A stretch of DNA of 64,000 bases from Nilaparvata lugens (GCF_014356525.2 NC_052506.1:98270902-98334901), one strand, 5' to 3'; numbered from the stretch's first letter, positions 43,472-57,505 are shown. Translations and numbers: made by a program. The notes: generated by a model not told the origin, from the sequence alone.

Positions 43472-45387
43472 CTGCCCTACTAAACAAGAACGTAGTATCT
43501 ACTGAAGTAGCCAAACTGAGAAAAATGAGCTCACAGTTTGAATTGAGTTTGAAACAACTAAAATAGGTTTTACCTTATACTGTGGATGTATATAGATATA
43601 GTCTACATAAAAGATTATTTTAACAGTAAAAATTCACAAAAAATATGTTAGGGCATTTAAGAAGCAGACACTGCGTTTTTACCGGGCAATAGCATCTCTT
43701 AATCACAAGTGGGCTAAGCAAAAATGCAGTACTGCGTTTTCTCTAGTAAAAACCACCAACATTTCATTCCAATACTTTATTAAAAATGCAGTACTACGTT
43801 TTTCCTTGGTATAAGCCACCAAAATTATACCAACACATTGTAAAAATGCAGTACAGTCAATTAATTTTTGTTGAAACAGAATAGATATAATTATATCATG
43901 GAGAAAGGCAAACTTTATCATCACTGATGAATCTTTTCTTTATAGTTTAAGCTGTGTTACACACTGTCAGTTACTGCAAATATCATATGGTCGCCTCTAA
44001 TATACTAAGCAAGAACGCAGTAAGTAATTAACAACACAATGGACACTGCCTTCTGCACTGAAGTTTCATGGTGCCTGTGATCGGAATGACTGTGACTGTG
44101 AGGTCGTTGGTCAGACCAATGCCATTAAATATTTAGGTGTGATTGTTGATGAAAAGCTTAACTGGTCTCAGCATATATCTATCATAAAAAATTATCTGTT
44201 ACTCGTCCTGCGAAAATTCTATTTCTTGAATAAATTTCTCCCTTTAAATGTTCTTAGGCAGTTATATATTGCATTTGTTGATCCAAAAATAAGTTATGGT
44301 ATTAATTGTTGGGGCTCCACCTATATTTGTCACTTGAAGCCATTGATAACGGTGCAGAACTCGATAGTCCGTGTTATAAATAGAAAGGGTAGATATGAAC
44401 ATTCTTTTCCTCTATTTCAGTGCCTTGAATGTTTGCCTCTTAGATATATGTATGTGTTTAAGGTCCTGTATATGTTCTTTGTAATGTCTGGAAATGGTGG
44501 TCATACATTGCTCAGGGATGTTCCCAGCTATCAAACTAGGAGAGTGACAGCTGATTTACTGAGACTTCCCAAATCGTATACCACTTGTTTCCAGAAATCG
44601 TTTGTATTTCTTGGCCCCAAGTTTTTTAATAACATCCCAATTGAAATCAAGAGGGTTCAAAATCAACTTGTTTTCAAAAAAAGAATTATTATATGGCTCA
44701 GAGGTCTTATGCCTGACCATTTAGAATCCCTATTTAATGTTATTTCGTAGTTTAAATGTAATATAGGTGGCTGGCAATAAGCATTTGTAAGATGAGCTGT
44801 TATTGGAAAGTGTGCAAGGTGAGTGAATGTGAGAGTGAATGGTTGCTATTCTTTTCTTTCTCTTTTCTTTTTCATTCTCCTTCTATTCATGCATTTAAAA
44901 TTAGTTGAAGTGATATTCATTGCTGCTTGCAAACGTGGAGTATTGTATACTTCCAGCAGGTAGTATTTTTTATTCCAATTCACAAATTTACCGTATTTCT
45001 AATAAAGCATACCAGTATTTATTTTATTAATCTCCCATTGATTATTTTTTATCTTACTGAGCTGTGTGTTTTGTTTTTCTTATTGATTCTGAATGTGAAT
45101 ATTGTGAGTTTGAATAAATAAAATTTGAATTTGAAAGTGAGATTTGATCTGAGCTGTAGATACTGCATTCTTGCTTAGTACATTGAAAATACTGCGTTTT
45201 TGCTTAGTAAAAAAAGAAATATCATGTAGATACTGCGTGTTTTATGTCATTATTTCTTGAACAAAAGGAAATACTGCGTTCTTGTTTAGTTCAATAGATA
45301 GAGCTCGTTGAGCTGAGAATTTTGATATATTATATAACTCATTTTGTGAAAATTTTGTAGATACTGCGTTTTTGCTTAGTGGGGCAG
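43472..45387. mobile_element. CTGCCC...GGGCAG TIR element with subterminal repeats, copy B
   Basis: Same TIRs and TATG flanks (43468-43471 and 45388-45391), same subterminal TACTGCGTTTTTGCTTAGT-like motifs. Confidence 0.82.
44039..44750 (+). CDS. LINE reverse transcriptase C-terminal half, frame intact
   Basis: Unlike copy A, the frame is unbroken from WTLPSALKFHGACDRND near 44040 to the stop at 44750, ending LRGLMPDHLESLFNVIS. It contains KYLGVIVDEKLNWSQHI, PKISYGINCWGSTYICHLKP and FLGPKFFNNIPIEIKRVQNQ, the order expected for the end of a CR1/Jockey-like polymerase. The start is a 5' truncation, not an initiation codon; the Met at 44139 is internal. It lacks the catalytic palm and endonuclease and cannot be functional alone. 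3' UTR to about 45135. Confidence 0.75.
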
Positions 45388-47081
45388 TATGAAAATTCAT
45401 CATGAAATTAATGAAAAATATAATTTCTTGCTTAATAAAATATAATTGACTATTTCAAACTGGATTGAACAGTTAATATTACATTAATAAACCTGTATCA
45501 GCTACCGTCTATAGAAGGCATTGACAAGACAGAGGATTGACAACGTTGTCACCTATTTTTCTCCACTGCCATTATAACGTGGACCTCACTATAGATTATT
45601 CTATTCTACTGGAAGATACATACCCGTTACATATTTTTCCAGCACACGCGTTCATCCTATATTGTTTTATTCTATACCGGCAGTAATTTGATAGCGAAAT
45701 TTTTGTGCGGGGGGAGATCGTGGGAGTTTTGGTTGAAGTTAGGGGTGAGAGGGGATGGTACAGCATCCCTTTTAGGATAGGGGGTGGGGTTAATGAACCC
45801 CAGACCTCCCACGTTTCGAGAAAATATGGGAGTGATCGGTTGGGTCGCGTGGCGCTCCCTTGCCTCGCTAAGCACTTTTCAAAGAGCAACTGTTTTGGTG
45901 CCGAAACAAAAACCAGAAATAATAGCAGAGTAAACACAGTTTAAGCATGAAATATGATAATAGCAACGGGTGTATCTTTTGGAATTGCGAAGGGTGCTTG
46001 ATTACAGATCGGTCGCCCTGTTTGGGGTGGACCCCAGGGCCATGAAGCACGGGTGGATAAAGTAACGGTTCCCACACACTGTACAGTGATGTCCCTTGAG
46101 AGAGGCGGTGCATTCTCACGCGCGACGGTCATAGAGCCTCTGTGAAACGGAGTGGAAATGGTTGTGTGAATTTTCCCTTCTACTTATGATGTTCTGAGGC
46201 CTAAAATTTTAAAATCCTGTTACTATATTCGGGAAGCTTGCAAGGAGAGAATAAAGTTGGCCCCGGGCTGGGCCCGACTCACTAAAATGCAGCGGTTTTA
46301 TCGAAAACTGTCAGCTGTTTTATTAAAACAAGTGGAAAGCCGAGATAAATAGTTCAAGTTGCTGACAGCTGATGTGTAATTTGTAATGACAGATCAACAC
46401 ACGTTTCTTTCCTATGCACTTTCAATGTTATCCTGTTATACCCTCGAAAAGGACGAAGGTGTGAATAGATCCTGATAACCAATGTTCTTCACCTGTATAA
46501 TGGTTCAAAGAATATGTGTTGATAATATTTGAAGTTGATAAATGGAAGCGATCGTGAGTTATAGTCGACATACAAACTCACAAACGAACAACGAATCGAG
46601 TCTCTAGTTGAGAGTAGGAACTCGTTGCGGTCGTTCAAAAATGTATAGTTTCTTTGAATCAATTTTGCTTTAAACAATTATATGAAGGAATATTGCGGGA
46701 GTTAAATGTTGCAAGATTAGAGAAAGATAGTCGTGATTTTGAATATTGATCATGGAAATTATTCATTTTCATGTCATCAAGCAATCATTAGCTCTGGAAT
46801 TAGAGAGTAATATGAACGAAATGAATGAATGAATATTGTATGAAATATTGTGAATGTGATCATGATTATTATGATAAGAATTGCTAAAGCAGTTGACCAA
46901 TAAATTATAGGTAATAATTGTTCAATTTATCTTATACTTTCATATATATATATATATATATAATAGATTAAATCACCCACAACTTGTGAATTACTGTATT
47001 CAGTACATCATCTGTTTCTCAAGGTAGCCCACTCATGATGAAATTTCATGGATTTTGATTTATTATAATAATACTGAATTC

Positions 47082-47316
47082 ACGGAGGAAGTATCTCTAT
47101 TGTTTTCTCCAATACTCTACTCAGGCCCGGTTGCACAAAAGTCGGTTAAATTTTAATCGTGGTTAATTCCACAATAACCAATCAGAGAAGCCGTCTCATC
47201 AAAAAAGCCTTCTCTGATTGGTTCTCGTAAAACTAATCACAGTTAAATTTAACTACCTTTTTACAACCAAGCCTGCGTAGAGTATTGGAGAAAGCAATAG
47301 AGATACTCCCCTCCGT
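47082..47316. mobile_element. MITE carrying an inner GGTTGCACAAAAG MITE, copy B
   Basis: Outer ends ACGGAGGAAGTATCTC / GAGATACTCCCCTCCGT; inner MITE at about 47124-47273. Confidence 0.78.
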
Positions 47317-47352
47317 AAACTCAGACAAAACTAGAATATTCCAAGGAAATTT

Positions 47353-48334
47353 GGGGGGGAAGAATGATCGAAGAGGTGGAAAAAGTGCAGCGTTTCTTCC
47401 TCAAGAAAGTGTTCAACCTACCTATGTGGACTCCGAACTACTGTCTCTATCTTGAGACCCAGGCGGTTCCACTGCTTGTCAATACATTGAAGCTTCATAT
47501 CAAGTTCTTGCAGAGGGAGTATGAAGCTGCCTACCCACAGATATCCTCGTGTTTTATTGGAGAAGATCATTGAGAAGAAACTGTTCATATACAACGACTG
47601 GTTGAGTCTACAGGATATGTATGGAGTCTCTGCATCGGATCTGATCACATGTCATGTACCATCAGTGCTGGCCAGAGTGGCCGATGAACTTCAGTCAGGA
47701 TTTAGGAGAAGACTGCAGGAAAGTAGGAGATGTACCCAGAATTGGCACCCTTCACAGACTACGTCCATGAGCTGACCGACTTCACTCTTATTAAATGGTT
47801 TATGAAGGCAAGGACGGAGTTAGTCCAACTCAATAAATATTCTCACAGCCAGGCGGTGAAACTTTGCTCTCTGTGTAGCCTAAAAGAGGAAGAGGACATA
47901 ATTCATTTCGTCGTCAGGTGTCCGGTTCTGGCGGAGATACGACATCAACACTTTGGAAGGAGTCTCTTGCTCGACGCCGAATTGAAGACTCACCTTGACG
48001 GGAAGAATTGGAGGATTGTGGGAAGGTACTGTAGGGATGCATGGAAGTACAGATACTTCATGATCCAGGAGTTTAATTATTGAACTGATTTAAAAACTCT
48101 GAACTGAATTGAAATTCTGATTAGATTATGGTGGTCAAATAAAGTATTTATCAACTCCCACAGACGGCGATATGCCATGGGGAATAAGCCAACATTTTGT
48201 CTGTACCTGTTTATTTAATGTGATGAATATTTATTATTGTTAATATTTATATTGTTTAATATTGTTAATAATTACTATCTAATGTTTATTACGCAGGCAA
48301 TTGTTCAATAAAGGCCTTTATTTATTTTATTTAT
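47353..48334 (+). pseudogene. 5'-truncated CCHC-knuckle LINE, copy B
   Basis: Flanked by TTCCAAGGAAATTT at 47339-47352 and 48335-48348. An extra G near 47517 relative to copy A shifts the frame early; the later piece (47730-48083) with CSLCSLKEEEDIIHFVVRC is identical to copy A. The two copies therefore differ in which part of the frame is open. Confidence 0.85.
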
Positions 48335-49339
48335 TTCCAAGGAAATTTTTTTTTAAATCTGCTCATCTCATTTTCAATTCTTGGAAAATCTCTAAGAATG
48401 TTCTTTTTTGTACCTCTTCATTCAGTTCGAGTGAATGGGGAGGGATCATAAATTTTAATTTTCAAAAAATCTCGAAGAATTTTCCCTTTTCCGTCGCTAA
48501 CACGGCCCAAGTGATTGTGGATGGATGATAAATTTTAATTTTAAAAATGTCTTAAAGAACCTTTCGTCTTCTATCCCTCAACTGAGTGGATAGGGAGGAT
48601 GATTAGCTAAGAGTGCTGTGAGAATTTTCATTAGTTCCCGTAGCACACCTGAGCTCCAAGTCAAAGAGTCTGCACCCAGTTAAGATTTCACGAGCTAAAA
48701 TCTCCAGAACTTTCGCTCTATACCACTATCTCCCTTTATTTCTTCACCTCTTGCTCTCTCTCACTGCCTCTGCCTCTCTCTCTCTCCACCTCGTCTCTCT
48801 CTCACTCTTCTCCTTCCTCGTAGCCATTTTGAGTTGCCATTATCTCTCCATTAAAGGCACACTCAGTGTCACTTGCTGAAGAAGGTAAGGCCTCCATTGC
48901 ACCCCCTTATGTCGGATTAACACAGCCTAATCGAATACTGCACTTGTTTACTACCTTTTCAAATTTAATAGCTAGGAATCAAGGCTGATACCATAGATTG
49001 GAGGTGGAAGTTAGATTGCTTATGTTATTTTGAAATTTATATGAGGATTAGGTTATTTTATTACTCAGTCATTTTTTTCCTATTTTTTCTAAGTAGCAAT
49101 AAATTTGTGGCTTTTAATAATTTCTTAGTATTTTTATTTAATCAGTCATTCTCCATATAAATTTTATAGTGAATTCTTGGTGAAGATTTATCTACAATTT
49201 CTTATTTTTAAATATTCAATCAGTTGTTACTATGTATCGGGAAGAGAAATTCAGATAGAACGCAACTTTAGCATGTTCAATAGTTGGTAGGATTAGGTCA
49301 ATATTGCTTGACCTAATATTGCTTAGGTCAATATCAGTG

Positions 49340-49786
49340 GTTCTGTGAACAGTAGACCTCACGCAGTATTCTCATCCACAAGTACCTGATTGAAACTATA
49401 GACCTTATGGAAATACAGCAATAGACTGGCTTCTCCACACATCTGTGTAATCACTTGTCAGCTGATTTATGATGAATAATTTTATAGTCTGATTTTTACA
49501 CTAATATTGGCGTATGAAGGAGGCTCCTTCTTCCTCTTATTTTATCCTTGAAATGCAAAATTTCCAAAAACCTTGTATATACGTCGACGCGCAATTAAAA
49601 AAGGAACATACCTGTCAAATTTCATGAAAATTAATTGCCACGTTTCGCCGTGAATGCGCAACATATAAATATATAAACATTCATACATTCAAACATATGA
49701 ACATTCAAACATTTAAACATTTAAACATTGAGAGAAATGCCAAACCGTCGACTTGAATCTTAGACCTCACTGCGCTCGGTCAATTA
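49340..49786 (+). mobile_element. GACCTCACTNCGYTCGGTCAA family, copy B of 18391-18835
   Basis: Same boundaries; differs by small indels (GGAGGCTCC here, GGAGCTCC in copy A). Confidence 0.82.
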
Positions 49787-49839
49787 TACATTGTCAGTAA
49801 TTTGTAGGTTACCTCAGAGAGAATAGTATACTTGGAGCT

Positions 49840-49970
49840 GGTTGCACAAAAGCCTGTTAAATTTTAATCGTGATTAATTCCACGAGAACCATTCAGAAAA
49901 GCCGTTTTATCAAAAAGGCCTTTTGTTTCAATTTTTGGTTAAAATTTAACCGGTTTTTCTGCTACTGGGC
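49840..49970. mobile_element. Diverged GGTTGCACAAAAG MITE, copy B
   Basis: As 18889-19019. Confidence 0.65.
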
Positions 49971-50273
49971 ATTGGAATAGAATACTAGGATATTCTCTGG
50001 GTACCTATTCTAGGTTTATCTCTGGTTGAATGGAAGAAAGGAATGGAATCAACAGCAGACACTTATCAATGCATTTTTGTATGTTAAGTTTTTGAATGTC
50101 TGTTGACATTGAATACGGTATCTAATATTGAGATGAACATTTTAAAAATGAACATTTTTGTTAAAAATTGGCTTCTTCAATTGTTAATTTCATCATACTA
50201 ACACAACCACTAATACAGGTACACAAATAGTTTCGATCTCTATCACACACATTCTCACCTCTTTTCTCTTACT

Positions 50274-50275
<2 letters not shown>

Positions 50276-50309
<34 letters not shown>
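50276..50309. repeat. (CA)n microsatellite, long allele
   Basis: About 17 CA units here against about 7 at the matching site in copy A (19327-19341). Confidence 0.95.
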
Positions 50310-50310
<1 letters not shown>

Positions 50311-50779
50311 CTCCACCCTCCAAACGCGTGGCGCGGCGCTCTGGTAGCCACAAAACGCTGTCTCGACATTTTGATTGATTAAAACAACGTGCGCTCACCG
50401 CCCCGCAAACCCCGCTACTGAAAAAAACGCGGTCAAAAACAAACACACGTGGCGTGTCCATCAATAGAGTGGCGATGATAATAATTATTACTAGCGCATC
50501 TCCATTCGACCGTACAACCAGTTCATTAAACACATGTGTTCTGGGTCTCCATACGAGTGCATATGGTTTGGGAAAGAGTCGAAAGAAATCGAAGCAAAAA
50601 CAACGGAGTCATTATTGGATACATGTAGCCTAAGTGGCTATAGTGAGATTGGGTGACATCACAGAGAAAATAAGATATCCCAAGGTTTGTAGAATATTCA
50701 TTCTAAGTACGGTTGTTTCTATGGAAGTTTTGTATCAAATTATGATGTTGTGTATCAAGTTGAGATGATACTGTATCAT

Positions 50780-51063
50780 ATCATAGAGAAACAATAGCGT
50801 AAGTAGATATCCCATGGTATAGGGCGTTTATGTCGCAACTTTTACTGTTATCTCAAGCCGATTACTGTCGATTATTGTCGATTTTTACTGTTTTGACCAA
50901 GTAAGAGTGTATGGACGTCACAATATGAGGGACTACCAACGTCATAAAGCTTCACAGGGAAGAACTACGTGGACTATCAGCTTGAGATAACAGTAAAAGT
51001 TGCGACATAAACGCCCTATACCATGGGATAATTATCCACTTATGCTATTGTTTCTCTATGATC
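50780..51063. mobile_element. Fold-back MITE, copy B of 19811-20094
   Basis: Same ATCATAGAGAAACAAT termini and ~80-bp arms. Confidence 0.88.
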
Positions 51064-51154
51064 ATATTTTGTTGATCCTATATCATGTTTGATGATACTG
51101 TATCATGTTTTCTAATACTTTATCATTTTGTGGTGATACTGTATCATTTATGAT

Positions 51155-52189
51155 GATAAGCATAAGACGATATCCCATGGTATAAATCGTTTATGTTCCA
51201 ATTTCTAAGTCGATTTTTGTTAACTCAAGCCGATTACTGTCGACTACTGCCTATTATTACTGTGCTTTTGGGGTGAGAGTGTAAGAATGGCACAGTATGA
51301 GAGACTATCAGCGTCACATAGCTTTACCAAAAACAACTACTAGGACTTTCGGCTTCAGTTAACAGTGGAATTTGGGATTACTGTCGATTACTGTATTATC
51401 ATAGAGTAAAGATACTGTTCGAGTATTACTGTCGACTACTGTCTATTATTATTGTGTAGTTGGGGTGAGAGTGTAAGAATGGCACAGTATGAGAGACTAT
51501 CAGCGTCACGTAGCTTCCCCAAAAAACAACTACTGGGATTTTCGGCTTGAGTTAACAGTGGAATTTGGGATTAGTGTCGACTACTGTCTATTATCGTAGA
51601 GTGAAGATACTGTTTAAGTATTACTGTCGACTACTGTCTATTATTAGTGTCTTGTTGGGGTGAGAGTATAAGAATGGCACAGTATAAGAAACTATCAGCG
51701 TCACATAGCTTCACACAACTACTAGGACTTTCGGCTTCAGTTATCAGTGGAATTTGGGATTACTGTCGTCTACTGGCTATTATCATACAGTAAAGATACT
51801 GTTTAAGTATCAGTTGTTTCTGCTATTATAACTGTGCTATAGGGGTAAGAGTGTAAGAATGGCACAGTATGAGAGACTACCAGCGTCACATAGCTTCACC
51901 AGAGACAACTACTAGGACTTTCGACTTCAGTTGACAATGGAATTTGGGATTACTTTCGACTACTGTCTATTATCATAGAGTAAAGATACTGTTTAAGTAT
52001 CAGTTGTTTCTGCTATTATTACCTATTATTACTATGTTATAGGGGTAAGAGTGTAACAATGACACAGTAGAAGAGGCTACCAGCATCACATAAATTCACG
52101 AAAAAAGAAATACTAGGACTTTCGGCTTGAGTTAACAGTGGAATTTGGAATTTAACGCCCTATACCATGGAATATCTTCTCATGCTATC
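51155..52189. repeat. MITE relative expanded into a ~190-bp array, copy B
   Basis: Five units as in copy A; indels near 51525 and 52000 restore bases missing in copy A. Unit number is unchanged between copies. Confidence 0.88.
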
Positions 52190-52632
52190 TTTTTTCTATA
52201 ATTATTATGGTATCAGCACATATGATACAGTATCAACACAATATGATACAGTATCATCTCAACTTGATACACAACAACATGAGGCTATAAATTATAAATT
52301 GTCCTGAAGCTTATGTATGAATAGGAGGACAGTAAAATAGAGATTCTAAAAGTCAGAGTAACTTTGCTCACTGAAGACTTACTACAGTTCGTAGTAAAAC
52401 GATTGGAAGACTTGAAAGATCTTGAAGAAGAATTAATGTGAACTGAGCTATAATTATTATGAATTGTCTAAGAGATTATAAATGAGAAGAGAGCAAAATG
52501 AAGATTCTAGAAATCAGAGTAATTTTTATTACTGAAGACTTACTACAGTTCGTAGTTTATGAAACGGTTGGAGGACTCGAAGATCTCGAATGGACAATGT
52601 GAATGAAGCTATTGTTATTATGAGTTTGATAA

Positions 52633-52810
52633 GGCTCAACTCACACTTACGCGACTCAAGTCGAAAAGAGACTGCGACTCTAGTCTCTTCTCGACGCAGC
52701 ATGTGTTTTCTAATGGTGACCAGTCGACTCTAGTCTCTGCGACCTCACGACTGTGAGACTGAGTCGAGGGTCGACTCGACATGTTGGTCGATCCTCGACT
52801 TGAGTTGCAC
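52633..52810. mobile_element. One-armed GGCTCAACTCACACTTACGC MITE, copy B
   Basis: As 21658-21835. Confidence 0.65.
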
Positions 52811-53310
52811 AGTACCGTGCTTTTAATGAAAGTAAGGTCATTATGGAAGTGATGTTTTATCATTTTAGATAAGACAATAATACGATACAATAATTTTATT
52901 TGACAATTTCTCAGTCTTTTTCATTCAACAATAATACGAATCAGATAAGACAATATATTCATAATAATTACTATAAAATTTGTTACATGCGCAGAAGTGA
53001 AGAATTAAATCTCATATTTCTAATAATGTGAGGTTAGAAAATGGAGTTGTCATGGAACTGAAGTAGTGACAATGAGCAAGAATGTCGTAAGGTTGAGACT
53101 GGAGTATCCTCGTCTGGAGTCGTACGATTCGAGTCGAGGTAGTGTGATTTGAGTCTAAAAGATGAGTACAGCAGAATGGAGAACACAATAAAAAGATGGA
53201 GAATAGAAGAAGACTGTAACTTATACTTGTTGATTAAAGAATTCAATGATGGATGGGAGACTGAAGATTACTGTAAAATATAGGTTGGATCGTGTACTTA
53301 TCACAGTAAA

Positions 53311-53530
53311 CAAATGACAAGTGACTCCGCCCAGTCCATTATCACCTATACAGAGGGCACGCGGCCTCAGGGTCCCTCAGACCACCGCGCGAGGGTCCCC
53401 AGGTCTGGCAGACCGCCGGAACATTACGTGCCAATCATTGCCGATTGATGAGAAATCTGTCAAACGCGGTGCACGTGTCAGACACGCGGGTCACACACGT
53501 GTTACACGTGTCTGTGTGGAGACCAAAGTA
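53311..53530. promoter_or_regulatory. GC-rich block with three CACGTG motifs, copy B
   Basis: CACGTG at 53472-53477, 53496-53501 and 53505-53510. Copy B reads CTGGCAGACCGCCGG where copy A has CTGGCACCGCCGG. Confidence 0.3.
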
Positions 53531-53692
53531 CATTCATCTAGTACCGTTTTATAATCGAAGTAGCAACATATAGTGGATTATAATAGAAGTAGCAACAATG
53601 TATTGTTATAGCCAAGTATATATCACAAAGTAGGAGAACATTCTCTGGAACAACTAGGAGAACATTCTCCTCTTCTCTGTGTATATATACAA

Positions 53693-53931
53693 CTAGCAGG
53701 AAACCCGTGCTCCGCAAAGGTCTATTTTAAAACATGACAAACTGTTAACTTGATGTAATGAAACCTTAAAGAGTTGAAAATGAGCCTACAACCATCCTCG
53801 GTTAACTAAGAATCTATATGCAAAATTTCAAGTTAATTTCAGTCCAGTAGTTTAGACGTGATGATGCGTCAAACATAATTTTCCTATCCCGCACTTGTAT
53901 AGGCAAGTTCTTTCCTTTATTATAGTATAGA
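53693..53931 (-). mobile_element. Helitron-like element, copy B
   Basis: Same TC...CTAG termini between A and T; the right flank differs slightly (ATAAGTTCTTC against ATTTCTTC). Confidence 0.65.
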
Positions 53932-54223
53932 TAAGTTCTTCAACTTGGTACTAACATAATGAAGTGAACTCAATTTTTGTTTAAAAACCTTCCTCAACTT
54001 AATGCCAACCTGAAAAAATTGGAGTGGTTATTAATTTAGCCACCAATTTAGCCATCGCTGTTTCGAAGAGTTAAGCTGCATTCACAACAGAGTTAATAAC
54101 AAAATGTTAAGAACTCAATCAGTGCTTATTTGTAAAAAATATAAATGAATAAATAAATAATAAAATAAATATTATCTAATAAAAAAAATACTTATAGATT
54201 ATATTAGATTGAACATATACTAG

Positions 54224-54635
54224 TAGCTCTGTGAACAGTAGACCTCACGCAGTATTCTCATCCACAAGTACCTGATTGAAACTATAGACCTTATGGAAAT
54301 ACAGCAATAGACTGGCTTTTCCACACATCTGTGTAATCACTTGTCAGCTGATTCATGATGAATAATTCTATAGTCTGATTTTTACTCCATTATTGGCGTA
54401 AGAAGGAGGCTCCTTTTTCCTTATTATCCTTGAAATGCAAAATTTCCAAAAACCTTGTATATACATCGACGTGCAATTAAAGAAGGAACATACCTGTCAA
54501 ATTTCATGAAAATCTATTACCGCGTTTCGCCGTAAATGCGCAACATAAAAACATATAAACATATCAACATTTGAACATTAAGAGAAATGCCAAAACGTCG
54601 ACTTGAATCTTAGACCTCACTTCGCTCGGTAAATA
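54224..54635 (+). mobile_element. GACCTCACTNCGYTCGGTCAA family, copy B of 23233-23645
   Basis: Same boundaries and landmarks. Confidence 0.82.
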
Positions 54636-55336
54636 ACTTTGGTGTAAACCAAGCTTCAGTCTCTCTGGGTTATATCAAAGTAGTTCTATATTAACAAATG
54701 TACTTTTCAATTATAATGTATTCCTGTCTCAAGAATTAAATTTGAAAATTAATTTAAAAAAATCCAAAAGGAAATTTGAAATTTGGGCTGCTAGTTGCAC
54801 GAGATTGACATTTTTAGAATCTATTTGCAAAATTTGGATATCTAAATCATTCCCGTTTTTCCGGTATGCAATCCACAAGTTAACATGCTTTGATGCGAAC
54901 AAGCACAACCCTACTCTCTCTCTTATTATATAGATATCGGAAATACAGTAATAGGGGCAACATTGCTGCAACAACAATGGTGGAGTGTGTATGAGGGCTG
55001 AGGGTTGCTAGGGCAGGAAGGAAGATGCAACAGTGAAAAACGGTGCCACAAGGCACGGGTCTTTGTTGTTATTATGTTGCAAATGGTTGTTATCACAATA
55101 GAAGCTGTTGTTATCATCTGATTGGTTATTGTTGGTCTCTTGTCTATTTTTCTGAACATCTTCCCTCTTTTTCTATGTATAACATGTTGATTTTCTTCTT
55201 CGACTGTGTTGTCAAATTGTATAATTCCAGTCGCTTGCATGAAAAGATTGAAATTTTGCACAATTTGCCGACACGTATATATTTTTCAAGTTTCAACTTG
55301 TTTTTATTCAGAGTACTAAATTATTGTCATCCATAC

Positions 55337-55703
55337 TAAAGTGAAGTCCACATTATAATGGCAGTGTTTGATTAGCAATGGTATTGCTATCCTTGTCTAT
55401 CATTCAACAAATCGGATAGCGCTATCTCTTCTCGCTTTGCTCTGTTGCCAGATCGTCTTTTAACAATGTTGAATTGTTGATTAATCAACAAAATATTTCA
55501 TTTCAATTATGAAATTATTGAAAAATATATAATGTCTTGCTTAATAAAATTAAATTTATCATTTCAAATGAGAGTGAACTTTTAATATTACATCAATAAA
55601 CCTGTATCAGCTACCGTCTATAGAAGACATTGGCAAGACAGAGGATCGGCAACGTTGTTCTCCTATCTTTCTCCACTGCCATTATAACGTGGACCTCACT
55701 ATA
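55337..55703. mobile_element. Uninterrupted MITE, copy B of 24345-24708
   Basis: Right arm complete (CCATTATAACGTGGACCTCA). Confidence 0.88.
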
Positions 55704-55726
55704 ATAATTATAATAAAGAATTGAAC

Positions 55727-55950
55727 TGGCTTGTACTTGTACACGTACGGGATAGGAAAATTATGTTGGACGCATCGTCACGTCTGAACTACTGGACTGT
55801 TTAACTTAAAATTCTGCATATTATAGATTCCAAGGATATTCTGACCAAGGATGGTTATAGGCCTATTTTCAATTCTTCAAGATTTCATCACAAGTTTTCA
55901 GTTTGTCTAGTTTCAAAATAGACCCTTGCGGAGCACGGGTTACCCGTTAG
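55727..55950 (+). mobile_element. Helitron-like element, eroded, copy B
   Basis: As 24731-24954. Confidence 0.55.
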
Positions 55951-56453
55951 TAAAGAATAAAGCAGTTTGTCAATCTTATTGTCCAACTAACTCGATTTGT
56001 TCAATGGTTCAAAGAATATGTGTTAATGAATTTAGTCATATTGTTAAAAGCATTCGAGAGTTATCGTCGAATATATTAATATACACATACCCACAAAGGG
56101 ACAACGACTTGAGTCTCAAATCAAAAGAAGAAACTCGGAACGCTTGTACAATTATCTACTGTTTTATCAGTGGTAATCATCATGGAAAAATCTGGAGGTT
56201 GCCACAGAATAAACTCTAAAAACTTTATTTATTGTTTTTTTTTTCAAATTAACTTTAATCTGTGGCAACTCATTATCTCGATAAATGTGATATAGATGGA
56301 TGAAAGGCGAGGAAAGAGATGGGTGTAAAAATAGGATTAGAAAAATACACAAAACGCATATGGATAAAAATAATTTAAAACTGAAAATTTTGTGAAGTGA
56401 ACTACAACAAGACATTACCTATTTTAGAATATGTGTAACCTTATCTAAATTTG

Positions 56454-57191
56454 GGAGAGGAAAGCTGGAGGAAGACTTTGGAGGAAAGGGGACTGAAAAT
56501 CAGCCGATCAAAAACAGAGTACATGATATTGGGAAACAATGATGGGCTACCCTTACAGATTGAAGGAAACTAACTCCAACCAGTTGCAAGTTTTAAGTAC
56601 CTGGGTTCAAGTGTACAGAGAGATGGAGGGCTTGATGTAGAAATACAGCATAGAATAAATTGTGGATTGATGAACTGGAGAAAAATGAGTGGTGTTCTTT
56701 GTGATAAGAGAGTGAATTGTCAAATGAAGGGAAAAGTGTATAGATCAGTTGTGAGGCCAGCTATGCTGTATGGAACAGAAACATGGCCCATCTCAAAGAA
56801 ACAGGAACGAAAGATGGAAGTGACTGAGATGAGAATGTTAAGATGGATGTGTGGGATTACTAGAAGAGATAAAATGAGAAATGAATTGATCAGAGGCACA
56901 GTAAAATTTGGACCACTGGGAAAGAAAATGCAGGAGACAAGGATGAGGTGGTTTGGCCATGTGCAGCGACGGGAGGAGGATTATGTTGGACAGGATTTGG
57001 TTTTGGATGGTGTGAGAGGACGAGGTAGACCTAGGATGAGGTGGGGAGATAGAATAGCGGCTGACTTGCGGGAGAGTGGTTAGAAGAGAGAGCAAGCATT
57101 GGATAGGGCTTTGTGGAGAGGCAGACTAAGAGGAAGGAATGCAGACCCCATTCAAATGGGATAAGGCACAGCAAAACAAGAAGAAGAAGAA
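56454..57191 (+). pseudogene. RTE-clade LINE remnant, copy B
   Basis: Same frame, same two in-frame stops and same AAG tail as 25458-26195, so the decay predates the split of the copies. Confidence 0.88.
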
Positions 57192-57505
57192 TAGCACAAG
57201 ATTATCTTATTTTTCCTCTCCCTATGATCATTTTTGATGATGTACTTATTGTATGAATCAATCAATAAAGATGACAGGCGAGGAGAGAGCTGAGAAAGAA
57301 AATAGAATTGGAAAAATACACAAAACGTATATATATTCTCAAGAGCGGAGTGGGCGCCTATGTATATTTGCACGAAATCCTGTAAAAAACTCGACCAAGG
57401 GAATTGATCAAAACAGTGGTGTGTTGGTTTAATAATATTAATATTCTTAGGAGTTTTTATATAGGGGGTAGCCTGAGCAAATCAAAGAAGGGAGAAAGAA
57501 TTCAG

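Larger units (their letters stand above)
43297..45593. mobile_element. Interrupted MITE (GAGGTCCACGTTATAATGG family), copy B
   Basis: Termini and nested structure as 12358-14647. Confidence 0.88.
50749..52273. repeat. Palindromic nest, copy B of 19780-21299
   Basis: Same 33-bp inverted outer arms (TGTGTATCAAGTTGAGATGA and complement). Confidence 0.85.
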
